In this document: positions 6,965 through 14,398 of the stretch, piece by piece
How positions within the stretch are numbered: the stretch's first letter is position 1
Layout of the letters: the number at the start of each line of letters is the position of its first letter
NCBI GenBank assembly: GCA_030636065.1
Contig: DAOVXR010000012.1
Location: 1 to 14,677, forward strand
From: Sedimentisphaerales bacterium
GTDB taxonomy: Bacteria; Planctomycetota; Phycisphaerae; Sedimentisphaerales; SM23-30
Direction: 5' to 3'
Length of the DNA stretch: 14,677 bases
Made by a program: the position numbers and the translations under genes
Notes under the pieces: model-generated
What the model was told of the DNA's origin: nothing
The model's input: only the letters and a program-made list of their open reading frames with translations
Database searches by the model: none

Positions 6965-9184
6965 CTACTCAATCTCAATTATTACCGCTTGATACTTGTC
7001 AATTTTTGGCAGGGTTATATACAGAGTATTGTCATTTCTTTTATGGGAAAATTCGCCCGGAACAAACAGGGCAACCTTCTTTATTTTTTTACCCCGTGGT
7101 ATATTATACTTGATAACAACATTATCAATGGGCGGAATGTAATAGATGTTTTGCCGCGTGCTTCCCTGCTTACATCCGGCCCAGCTTACCAGGTGCAATA
7201 CTCTGGTATTGCCTTTATAAGTCATGTTCGCGATTAAAGACGATGGGGCGTCTATCTCAAAAGGCACCCCTGCCGGGCTTACATATTCAACTACATTCTT
7301 AATAAAATCACCGAATTGTCGGATGTGGCTCTGTAAATAGGCCGCGTCCAGCGCCGCCGGAATATAGGCCACCTTTCCTTTTCCATAGCGGGACACCACC
7401 AGACCGGGAAAAATGGGTTCTGTATTTGTGCCTATGACGATGTCCGCGGCCACTTCCGCACCGGGCAGTGCTCTGACCGGTTCATACAGAAACGCTGGTA
7501 TGAGATTGTCGGTTAGTGGTGGTTTGATAACCTGTTGGCCGGGCCGAGCTTTCATATACAAATCCCACACGCCACCGAAGGATAAGGTTGCCGCCATTTT
7601 CTCGGACATGTTTTCGTCCGGCTCGATGTACTGGATTCCAGCCAGATCGCCAAGGGCAAAATCGGAACGTTTTTTTCCTTTTTCATCGTAAAGTGAGGTG
7701 GCATAGGTCATAACCAGCCCGCCGCCTTGTTTGACAAAGTTTTTAATGTTCGCAATCTGTTTGTCGGAAAGGTAACAAATATCCGGAAGATATAATACCT
7801 TGTATTGATTGAGCAATTCAGGATTATTAAGGTCTTCTTTCAGGAACGACGTCGTTTGTATATGGTTATCGACACATGCTGCGAACGCCCCTGACGTACA
7901 GTTGCGAGCGTTTGTTTTCCACAGCCACTCTTTGCCCTCGTGTCCGGGCGGGTCCTGGTCGTTCCAGACTACGGCGCAGAATTTATACTGCCTGAAATTG
8001 TCCATAAATATTTTATTCTCATCGAACACACGAAACGCTTCTTTTACCGGTTCGCGGGATTCGGGGTCATCTACGAAGTAGTACGGGTTGAACAGAATCG
8101 GCGCACCGCCAAAGACGACAGAAATGTATATTCCCTGCTGCATTTCGTACTTATTGGTCATTATACGTGAATACCCGTCGTACATGCCCACATAGGGCCA
8201 GACAGCCAGGCCGTGAGAAACAGCCAGGCTGATTCCCTCCATGCGACCCAGTGTGCTACTGGAGAATTCGTATAAAAAGGCGTCGCTTCCGTTCATTATC
8301 CGCCAGTCTGGTTTGGGGATTCTGGAGGCGTGGTTGATGTTGTATATCAGGGGAATATCTTTGTGGGATTTGATGATGCGTTTTGTTTCCAGAAAAACTT
8401 CCACGAGTCTTTCTTTGTACCAGTCGCGGTAGCGGTCGATAGTTTTTAGTTCACTGCGGGTGTAATCTTTTTTGTGCTTGTGGTAGGGCAGGTCCAGGCC
8501 GGTTGCCTGTTTGAAACCTTTTGTGCATCCCGGACAATAACAAATTCTCATAGGGCCTGAGAACCCATAATAAAGCATCCAGGCGTCGAAATATACTCCG
8601 TCAACATCATATTGGCTGACGACCTTTTCCACCATATCGAGAAAGGCCTGACGGTATTCGCTGTTCCAGCAAACAGGAGACACTTTTTCGCCCATAGTCC
8701 ACCTTACGGATATGTCCTGCTGCGGAGTGGTCCACTGGGCCCATTCGGGCTTCACAATTTTGGCAGCCAGTACCCCGCCGGTTCTGAAATAGGGTACTAC
8801 CCTGATGCCGTAAGGTTTGCAGGCAGCGATACATTCCGCTAAAAGGTCGCGGCCGGCCAGGTCGGGGTGAGTCTCGAATTTTGTGCCGGGAATATAGTAA
8901 TAAAAGCCCGAAGTGGCGATTCTGAGCGTATTAGCGTGCATGTCCGCCATGGTCCGTGCCAACTCTTCGGCGTCAAACTCGATACCGGGTGAAAGGGGAT
9001 ACGTATAGCCGTCTATAATGAATGTCCTTGCCCGACGAATCCAGTCGAAATTCGATGGGGAAGATGACTGGGCAATGACAAATTTTCCCGGAAGAATCAA
9101 AAGCAAAGTGGTTAATATGATTAACCATAAGGTTTTATGATCAATTGTAAGCCAAAAGTGTTTCGGAGGAATCGATGTTTTCAT
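6965..9184 (-). CDS. Secreted glycoside-hydrolase-like protein (GHL6 / beta-galactosidase trimerisation type)
   Basis: A 739-residue predicted exported protein. Residues 18-40 form a hydrophobic signal ending near FVIAQSSS. From about 45 to 390 there is a TIM-barrel-like domain of the 'hypothetical glycosyl hydrolase 6' kind: HANTLRIATSGFYYY (83-97), YGIRVVPYFRTGG (125-137), VDGVYFDAWM (194-203; D200 resembles the nucleophile position of GH29-like barrels), a CYCPGC pair (215-220) and IYNINHAS (280-287). Residues about 395-640 resemble the class I amidotransferase-like trimerisation domain of beta-galactosidases (YKVLYLPDICYLSDKQIANI, then FVKQGGGLVMTY). Residues 645-739 look like a closing beta-sandwich. 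The start is put at ATG 9184, which gives a compact signal peptide; an in-frame ATG at 9253 would add 23 residues, including a second hydrophobic run, and neither has a strong ribosome site. Activity and sugar substrate are not known; some relatives may be inactive. Confidence 0.82.
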   Translation of the reverse strand: MKTSIPPKHFWLTIDHKTLWLIILTTLLLILPGKFVIAQSSSPSNFDWIRRARTFIIDGYTYPLSPGIEFDAEELARTMADMHANTLRIATSGFYYYIPGTKFETHPDLAGRDLLAECIAACKPYGIRVVPYFRTGGVLAAKIVKPEWAQWTTPQQDISVRWTMGEKVSPVCWNSEYRQAFLDMVEKVVSQYDVDGVYFDAWMLYYGFSGPMRICYCPGCTKGFKQATGLDLPYHKHKKDYTRSELKTIDRYRDWYKERLVEVFLETKRIIKSHKDIPLIYNINHASRIPKPDWRIMNGSDAFLYEFSSSTLGRMEGISLAVSHGLAVWPYVGMYDGYSRIMTNKYEMQQGIYISVVFGGAPILFNPYYFVDDPESREPVKEAFRVFDENKIFMDNFRQYKFCAVVWNDQDPPGHEGKEWLWKTNARNCTSGAFAACVDNHIQTTSFLKEDLNNPELLNQYKVLYLPDICYLSDKQIANIKNFVKQGGGLVMTYATSLYDEKGKKRSDFALGDLAGIQYIEPDENMSEKMAATLSFGGVWDLYMKARPGQQVIKPPLTDNLIPAFLYEPVRALPGAEVAADIVIGTNTEPIFPGLVVSRYGKGKVAYIPAALDAAYLQSHIRQFGDFIKNVVEYVSPAGVPFEIDAPSSLIANMTYKGNTRVLHLVSWAGCKQGSTRQNIYYIPPIDNVVIKYNIPRGKKIKKVALFVPGEFSHKRNDNTLYITLPKIDKYQAVIIEIE

Positions 9185-9272
9185 AGTAAATATTCCAAAA
9201 AGGTATTCATAGAATATCAGGGACAGTACGACAATTCGTGCTACACGCAACATAATAAATCAGAGCAACGCC

Positions 9273-9291
9273 ATCTTACCAGATTTGTCAA
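9273..9291 (-). promoter_or_regulatory. Promoter-like element upstream of the glycoside-hydrolase-like gene
   Basis: Minus strand TTGACAAATCTGGTAAGAT: an extended -10-like TGG-TAAGAT preceded closely by TTGACA (7-nt gap, too short for a classical -35/-10 pair). A related string (TTGACA, then AATCTGGTATCAT) lies upstream of the gene starting at 14320. It sits about 90 nt before ATG 9184. Confidence 0.3.
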
Positions 9292-9509
9292 TAGTACGCC
9301 AAATATAGTTTATAGCGCGCGCAAATACGATGGTATTGCAGTTTTGCAACCTTTTTTTTAACGTTTTTTTTCAGTTCCAGACACTTATCAACACAAAACG
9401 ACCAAAATCAAGCAAAATTGAACGAAATTTTGGCCGAAAAAACGGGCCTACCATCGTAAATGCGCGCGCCAGAAGAGATAGAACACGGATGACGCGAATT
9501 ATGAATCAG

Positions 9510-9537
9510 TTGTGAGTTGTGAGTTGTGAGTGGTGAG
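9510..9537. repeat. 7-bp tandem repeat, four copies of TTGTGAG
   Basis: Three exact copies of TTGTGAG (9510-9530) and a fourth with one mismatch (TGGTGAG, 9531-9537). Non-coding, with no hairpin potential. Confidence 0.9.
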
Positions 9538-9568
9538 AAAGGCAGAATACAGAAAAGATATTTCAGCC

Positions 9569-9593
9569 ACGAATCCGCCTGCGGCGGACGAAT
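9569..9593. repeat. GC palindrome flanked by 6-bp direct repeats
   Basis: The palindrome CCGCC-TGC-GGCGG (9575-9587) is bracketed by identical ACGAAT copies at 9569-9574 and 9588-9593. Removing the palindrome plus one copy restores a continuous CCACGAATTGACACGG string. That arrangement is what insertion of a tiny REP-like unit with target duplication would leave. A relative, CCGC-TTGTG-GCGG, occurs at 14591-14603. Confidence 0.75.
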
Positions 9594-9628
9594 TGACACG
9601 GAAAAGAAAAGACAGAAGAAAAAATAAT

Positions 9629-9709
9629 CCGCAGATTACGCAGGATTACACAGATTAAGAAAAGATGGAAAATAAATTGAACAGAAGGTAACGAAGGAAA
9701 CGAAGAAGA
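9629..9709. repeat. Degenerate short repeats (CAGATTAC and GAAGGNAAC types)
   Basis: Three 9-10 bp units GCAGATTAC, GCAGGATTAC and ACAGATTAAG run from 9631 to 9659. After a purine-rich gap, GAAGGTAAC, GAAGGAAAC and GAAGAAG follow at 9684-9708. The units are imperfect, non-coding and of a kind often seen scattered between genes in planctomycete-type genomes (the last point is recollection). Confidence 0.6.
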
Positions 9710-9754
9710 AAAGAAATGGTTCAAAACGAGTTTTTTAATCCCCGATAAAATTCA

Positions 9755-10069
9755 TCAGTTATGGTTTCGAGCACTTAATCTTATTTCAGACCAGCCAATA
9801 ATCTGGGGCGCATCATTTTCTTTTTTTTCTCTGCCATAAAAATTATTACAGAACTCAGGGCCAATGGAAGCTATCAATCGAATTCGATAGTTGCCCGGTT
9901 TCTTTGGAACATGAAAACTGAAATCTTTTTCGAACGGCTCGAGTCCTTTGGATAGCGGACCTTCATAAAGCACACAAATTGGTTCCTGAGGTCGCCAACT
10001 ACCAAAGATTCCGATTTTGATCTCAGTTTTTGGGTCTTCACGAATATAACAGAAGAAATAATGTCTTTG
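9755..10069 (-). pseudogene. Orphan coding fragment after the stop of the large secreted protein
   Basis: Directly after the TAG stop (10072-10070) of the large gene, the same frame stays open for 104 codons to TGA 9757-9755. The translation has real protein character: EIKIGIFGSW, a VLYEGPLSKGLEPFEKDF segment, FHVPKKPGNYRIRLIASIGP and a terminal GWSEIRL. It suggests alternating beta strands ending in a PGxYRIRL turn-strand, as in a C-terminal beta-sandwich domain. No ATG occurs; the only in-frame candidate start is GTG 9973, which would cut the domain. I therefore read it as the remnant of another gene's 3' end whose upstream part was lost or replaced by the large gene. Alternatives are a frameshifted or formerly fused tail of the large protein, or a GTG-started small protein. 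The family is not recognised. Confidence 0.45.
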
Positions 10070-13000
10070 CTACGACACAAGTTTTAATCTGAAGTAATCA
10101 TCAAGCGTATCATCCATTAAGCGTCCACCAATTAGGACCGAACCCCTTGACATACTATAGAACACACCATAATCATCCTGGGCATTCGTATCGATACTGC
10201 CAAAGATTACCAATTGTATATTTCCACCAACTCCGGTGGCTGGAATTCCGACATTTGGCAAGGAACCAGTTAATGTACTCGATGGCAATACACCAGCACC
10301 GATATAACTTCTCTTGAAACTACCGCCGGCTATCACAAGTCCAATATTGCCATTGTTCAGCAGATCGCCGCCGCCCGATTCCTGTATATCGAAGGCGCAA
10401 TCAGTACCAACGTCATAACCGCCCAGAATATACGAATCAAGTATATCTCGCCGGATACTGATCATTCGAATATTGCCGCCTGCGCTTAGGAGGGCATTGT
10501 CCAGGTTGTCCGCCATGAGGATACCAATTTCTGTGCCGGCCCTGACCGATCCCGTAATATCACCTCCCATAGCCATCAGCATGTTAATCTTGCCCATTGC
10601 GGAAACTCGGCCGCTGACGTCGCCGTTGACCATGAGCATGCCGATATTATTACCCGCCCGAACGGTTCCTGTTAAACCACCCCTTTGGCTCATAAGCATA
10701 TTGATATTGCCGGAGGCGGAAAGCTGGCCGGTTGTCGCTCCGGAAACGATGACCGTTCCGATGTCACCGTTACGGGCTGTCAGGTCGGCGCCGAGATCGC
10801 CTGTTCTCGGCATTACCATCGCTATTTTGTCGGCGGTAAGAGAACCGCTGGAAAAACTATCGCACATAAACATATTTACCGGTCCGGCTATGTCAAAATC
10901 AGCCCCCACATCACCCGCAATTACCATAAGGCCGTTTCCAGGTTGGCCGGTGGTAATCGTTACGGTATCCGCTATATCGCCAACCATCATCATGCCCAGG
11001 CTTCCGGTCATAGTAATGTCGCCCCACAGGTTCACGTTTTGGGCAATTATCATGCTCAACGATTCGCCGTTAATATCACCTAAATCCGCTTGGCCGTCAC
11101 CGCCGGTAGATGTGATCATAAGCATACCCGGATTGCCCTGGCAAACAGTATCTATGCTTTTTATCTCTATGTTATCGCCGATAACAGTGGGTATTCCATA
11201 TATTACAGTTTCGATAAGGTTTGTCCCGGCAAACATCACAACGGCCTGCCCACCGATGGAAAGAACTCTAACATTGGAACCATCAGCGTCACGGAAAGAC
11301 ACAGTATTACCCGACGCTCCGCCCAGGGTAACTTTAACGGGTAATACGATCTCTCCCTCGAACTTGTGTTCCATAGGATTGCCTGCCAAGTCAATAACTT
11401 CCGGACCTATTGTAATTCTATAGTCCCCACCGGCCTCCTGTTCAGGAAAACGAATACGACAGGAGTCGGCCGTAAGCGGTTGGAAGGAATCACTGTAAAA
11501 CAGTCCTTCGGGGCCGAATACTTCCACGCCCACTCGGCTCAAAGCAGGCACATCGACAGGTTCGCTGAAAGTTACATCCAGGTAAGAAAAATTTTCGTCC
11601 AGTTGGCCCAAAGGACCGGCAGTTATAATTGTAGGAGCAATAATATCAATAACAAATTCCAGCGCGGCTTCAGTTCCGACATTTTCCGCATAATCCTTGG
11701 CGCGAACATAGAAAGTATGAGTTCCATCCGATAAAGCATCAACAGTTACGCTAAGATTTGTTTGCCAGTCGCCCCAGGTGTTATCATCAATACGCCATTG
11801 GTATCCAGCTACACCGGTAGGATTAACACCAGGGTCAATTGCTGCACCCCATGTGAATGTCGGACTTGTAACATTAGTAATATTGTCGGTATCTGAAAAA
11901 CCAGAATCGCTGAATGAGTGTAAATCTGGTGTGCCAGGAGCCAGGGGAGGTGTTTTGTCAAATGGAGGAGCATTGATTGTCAATGTATAGTTAGGGCTGT
12001 AATCGCCACCATAACCATAAACACGCACGTAGTAATTACCAGAAGCTAAACCGGCAAGTGATATATTTTCAGTATCACCCCAGATGTCTGACTCACCAAG
12101 GACAACTGGTTCGGGGTCATCGCTCCATAGTTCCAAGGCAAGATCACCTTTATAGCCATCAAAGTCGATACCTATAAAATCACTCTCCGTACCTACGCTT
12201 TCTGTGCTGAAAGAATACCAGTCTTCATCAACAACGATTAAAGAATCCCACGAATTATCATCAAAAAGAACCTCAAAATTCGTAGCAGTAATATACGTAT
12301 TGTTTGGATCAGCTATGTCATATTGGTCATCTGTAACAGGAATCCCATTGTCAATAAAGATCGCGTTTAGCTCATCAATGTATCCAAAGTCTCTGTCAAT
12401 CCAGGCATGATAAATATCATTCCTGGGGTTATTATCATTGTCCCATATTGCATCGGGCATATCATTTTCAAAGATTGTCCAAAAACTGGAAAACCCTTCA
12501 TCTATTCCGTCATCGTCATTTTCACCACCGTCATAAATATCCCAAATAATACTGGCCACTGCACCTTCAACTATATCGCCCGTATTCCCATCTTCATTAT
12601 AAAGATCATATTCTTCGATGTAGTTCTTGTGGCCATCCGCTCCCATCCATAACCAGTTATATTCCAAGTCAAAATCTTCGGAAATCCAAGAGTACTCATA
12701 GGAAGCACCATAAGAAGCAACCTGAAAAAACTCCGCCCATCCTTCGGTAAGTGCAAATTCTGGTGACGATTCTGAGTATATCCAGTGCATACCCAGTCCG
12801 GCATTAGCAGTTCCATCAGCAGGGTCTTCTTCACCCATTGGAACATCTCCCAAAGGAAGATTGTCCCCACGAATTTCATAATGAACCGCATGACCATACT
12901 CGTGCTTAACGGCCGATTCAACATTAGGCCAATCGTTTGGTATCCATATCGCATTACTTCGTAAATATGGCAAGTTGGTATAACCATAGGTAAATTGTGG

Positions 13001-14320
13001 CCAATCTCTAGCAGGCCAATAAACACCTACTTGACTTCGTGTCCAGTCGTTTCCACTCTCTTCATATAGCCATGCCCAAGATGATGATAAAGCATCGTGG
13101 ATAGCAAAAGAATTTGTATCAATTCCTGATATAGTTGTACTCCCAAAGTCAACCGTGTCGCCAGACACCTCCCATTTAACCTCAGTGTCGTAATAATAAC
13201 TTATCCCCAAATAATCAGCTATCCAGTTCGGAGATACTCTGGCTATTGGGTCATTGATTAGAATCCTTACATATAAATCTCTATAAGTACCATTTTCCGG
13301 GTCAATATTTGTAATGGAATTGCCATATAAATCTTCATTAAAATAATATTCGCCGTCCCATACAGCATCAAAAGCTACAAATTCATCATCTGTGTTTATA
13401 TTATGTTCCCACAATTCTACTACATAAGCATTAGCTTTTACCAAATAATCATCATTATTTATATATGAGAATGAACCTTTTATTGTAATAGGATTAGGAT
13501 CCCTTTCAGTAACTCTTAGCTGATAAGTTCCAGTATAATCGCTACCCAAATAAGAAGGTTCAACATTTATATAACGATAACCTGACGTTGGTGCTACCCA
13601 TTGAATCTTTGAAGCAAGACCATTTCCTGAATCATCGTCAGAATCTAATACTGTATATCCATTGGTATCGCGGAGCCACAAATACGTATCTGTTAGTGTT
13701 CCTATGGAAGTCTCAATTGTGTATTGATAACCAGAGTTCGCATAAAAATAGAAAAAATCATTATCTCCATAAGTTTCGATATTTCCATTTACCCAACTGT
13801 TTTTGTTTATATAAGTTGCTGTTGAAGCTGAATCGCCATGATCATCAATCGGCAGAAAAGTTGCCGTTATGCCAACTCCATAGGAACCGGTATTATAAAA
13901 TGGACTTTCAACATTGAAATAGTAAGTACCACTATAAGATGCGGTCCAACTGACGGAGGCAGAACCACCTGTATAATAGCTGCTATCTGTACGTAGGGTG
14001 GTATAGCCATTGCTACTTTTTAGCGATAGCTTTATGCTGCCCAAAGTGCCGAAACCAACGCTTATACTGTAAGTACCCCCTGAAATCGCATAAAACGAAA
14101 ACATATCATCATCGAAGCCATAATCGCCTATATAGCCAGCATCACTATCAGGTGGATATAATGCTGTTGCATTCCACCAGTAATCACCGTGGTCGTCCCC
14201 CAAACCGGATAACAATAATCGAGGCTCAAGCATTTCAACTATCAAGCGATTTGAAGATATAGACTGTATGTTTTTGCCGTCTTGAAATGTCCGTCTTAAT
14301 TTTTTCAGCAATCTGTTCAT
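10070..14320 (-). CDS. Giant secreted LEPR-xLL metallopeptidase with PPC, Ig-like and Met-rich solenoid domains
   Basis: A 1416-residue extracellular protein. The planctomycete N-terminal motif LEPRLLLSG is at 31-39; no other signal peptide is evident. Two PPC-like domains begin at the repeated DDHGD (42 and 159) and run to about 272; a beta-rich linker follows. A zinc-peptidase domain spans about 400-665: HEYGH (473-477) gives two His ligands and the catalytic Glu, and TEGWAEFF (525-532) a likely third ligand (E526), as in gluzincin-type enzymes. A third PPC-like domain (668-784), an Ig/Fn3-like domain (790-892) and an SbsA-type Ig domain (893-995, ending DLAGNPME) follow. The C-terminal part (996-1416) is a beta-solenoid of about 20-residue rungs, very rich in Met at 1064-1290. 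AAGGA lies 9 nt before ATG 14320, so an in-frame ATG at 14398 is rejected. Codons for the peptidase part are much more AT-rich than those for the solenoid. Likely a surface or secreted protease/adhesin; the substrate is unknown. Confidence 0.85.
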   Translation of the reverse strand: MNRLLKKLRRTFQDGKNIQSISSNRLIVEMLEPRLLLSGLGDDHGDYWWNATALYPPDSDAGYIGDYGFDDDMFSFYAISGGTYSISVGFGTLGSIKLSLKSSNGYTTLRTDSSYYTGGSASVSWTASYSGTYYFNVESPFYNTGSYGVGITATFLPIDDHGDSASTATYINKNSWVNGNIETYGDNDFFYFYANSGYQYTIETSIGTLTDTYLWLRDTNGYTVLDSDDDSGNGLASKIQWVAPTSGYRYINVEPSYLGSDYTGTYQLRVTERDPNPITIKGSFSYINNDDYLVKANAYVVELWEHNINTDDEFVAFDAVWDGEYYFNEDLYGNSITNIDPENGTYRDLYVRILINDPIARVSPNWIADYLGISYYYDTEVKWEVSGDTVDFGSTTISGIDTNSFAIHDALSSSWAWLYEESGNDWTRSQVGVYWPARDWPQFTYGYTNLPYLRSNAIWIPNDWPNVESAVKHEYGHAVHYEIRGDNLPLGDVPMGEEDPADGTANAGLGMHWIYSESSPEFALTEGWAEFFQVASYGASYEYSWISEDFDLEYNWLWMGADGHKNYIEEYDLYNEDGNTGDIVEGAVASIIWDIYDGGENDDDGIDEGFSSFWTIFENDMPDAIWDNDNNPRNDIYHAWIDRDFGYIDELNAIFIDNGIPVTDDQYDIADPNNTYITATNFEVLFDDNSWDSLIVVDEDWYSFSTESVGTESDFIGIDFDGYKGDLALELWSDDPEPVVLGESDIWGDTENISLAGLASGNYYVRVYGYGGDYSPNYTLTINAPPFDKTPPLAPGTPDLHSFSDSGFSDTDNITNVTSPTFTWGAAIDPGVNPTGVAGYQWRIDDNTWGDWQTNLSVTVDALSDGTHTFYVRAKDYAENVGTEAALEFVIDIIAPTIITAGPLGQLDENFSYLDVTFSEPVDVPALSRVGVEVFGPEGLFYSDSFQPLTADSCRIRFPEQEAGGDYRITIGPEVIDLAGNPMEHKFEGEIVLPVKVTLGGASGNTVSFRDADGSNVRVLSIGGQAVVMFAGTNLIETVIYGIPTVIGDNIEIKSIDTVCQGNPGMLMITSTGGDGQADLGDINGESLSMIIAQNVNLWGDITMTGSLGMMMVGDIADTVTITTGQPGNGLMVIAGDVGADFDIAGPVNMFMCDSFSSGSLTADKIAMVMPRTGDLGADLTARNGDIGTVIVSGATTGQLSASGNINMLMSQRGGLTGTVRAGNNIGMLMVNGDVSGRVSAMGKINMLMAMGGDITGSVRAGTEIGILMADNLDNALLSAGGNIRMISIRRDILDSYILGGYDVGTDCAFDIQESGGGDLLNNGNIGLVIAGGSFKRSYIGAGVLPSSTLTGSLPNVGIPATGVGGNIQLVIFGSIDTNAQDDYGVFYSMSRGSVLIGGRLMDDTLDDYFRLKLVS
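10451..11131 (-). repeat. Coding repeats: methionine-rich beta-solenoid rungs
   Basis: Residues 1064-1290 of the large protein form about 11-12 rungs of 17-23 residues with a core I-x-M-L/V/I-M followed by a Gly-Asp turn (for example INMLM, IGMLM, IGILM, IAMVM). I count 22 Met in 227 residues, about 10%. At the DNA level this appears as recurring CATNAGCAT-like strings on the plus strand spaced about 57-60 bp. The repeats also keep a long antisense frame open, which is not a gene. Confidence 0.8.
12890..12904 (-). other. Zinc-binding HEYGH codons of the metallopeptidase
   Basis: Encodes H473-E474-Y475-G476-H477, the HExxH metal site; E526 in TEGWAEFF, about 50 residues on, is the proposed third ligand. 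All three ligand positions are intact, so the domain looks catalytically competent. Confidence 0.7.
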
Positions 14321-14323
14321 AAT

Positions 14324-14337
14324 CTCGTTCCTTTCGT
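14324..14337 (-). promoter_or_regulatory. Ribosome binding site of the LEPR-xLL protein
   Basis: Minus strand GAAAGGAACGAGATTATG places AAGGA about 9 nt before ATG 14320. This decides for a start there instead of ATG 14398, 26 codons upstream, and puts the LEPR motif at residue 31, as expected for this class. Confidence 0.65.
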
Positions 14338-14398
14338 ATAGCAAAAAGAACCTGCGACCCGGAATAATGGTTGAAAACAGCCATCCCTGACCCGACAA

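Larger units (their letters stand above)
9185..9754. other. Repeat-rich spacer upstream of the glycoside-hydrolase-like gene
   Basis: About 570 bp without a convincing gene. It contains the promoter-like element at 9273-9291, poly-T runs at 9352-9359 and 9364-9371, a 7-bp tandem repeat at 9510-9537, a palindrome flanked by direct repeats at 9569-9593, and short degenerate repeats at 9629-9709. Purine-rich, A-rich plus-strand composition dominates 9540-9720. Confidence 0.75.

Noticed and set aside
9185..9253. Longer N-terminus of the glycoside-hydrolase-like protein from ATG 9253
   Set aside because: It would add a second hydrophobic run before a good signal peptide, has no Shine-Dalgarno and would lie close to the promoter-like element; kept only as an alternative.
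9336..9360. Terminator-like TTGCA-GTTT-TGCAA followed by CC and eight T on the plus strand
   Set aside because: The stem is short and weak, and no plus-strand gene ends upstream; probably chance in an AT-rich spacer.
10070..10072. Programmed read-through or recoding of the TAG stop of the large protein
   Set aside because: All other genes here use ordinary stops, no recoding hairpin was seen, and the protein already ends in a sensible terminal domain; left as an open test, not a call.
9874..10080. 68-codon minus-strand frame overlapping the orphan fragment
   Set aside because: Low-complexity Ser/Lys-rich translation without motifs; the other frame has clear protein character.
10473..11423. 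316-codon open frame on the plus strand opposite the solenoid repeats
   Set aside because: It is the antisense shadow of periodic coding repeats; its translation is a repetitive Pro/Ile/Ser-rich string with no domain, and the minus-strand protein is clearly real.
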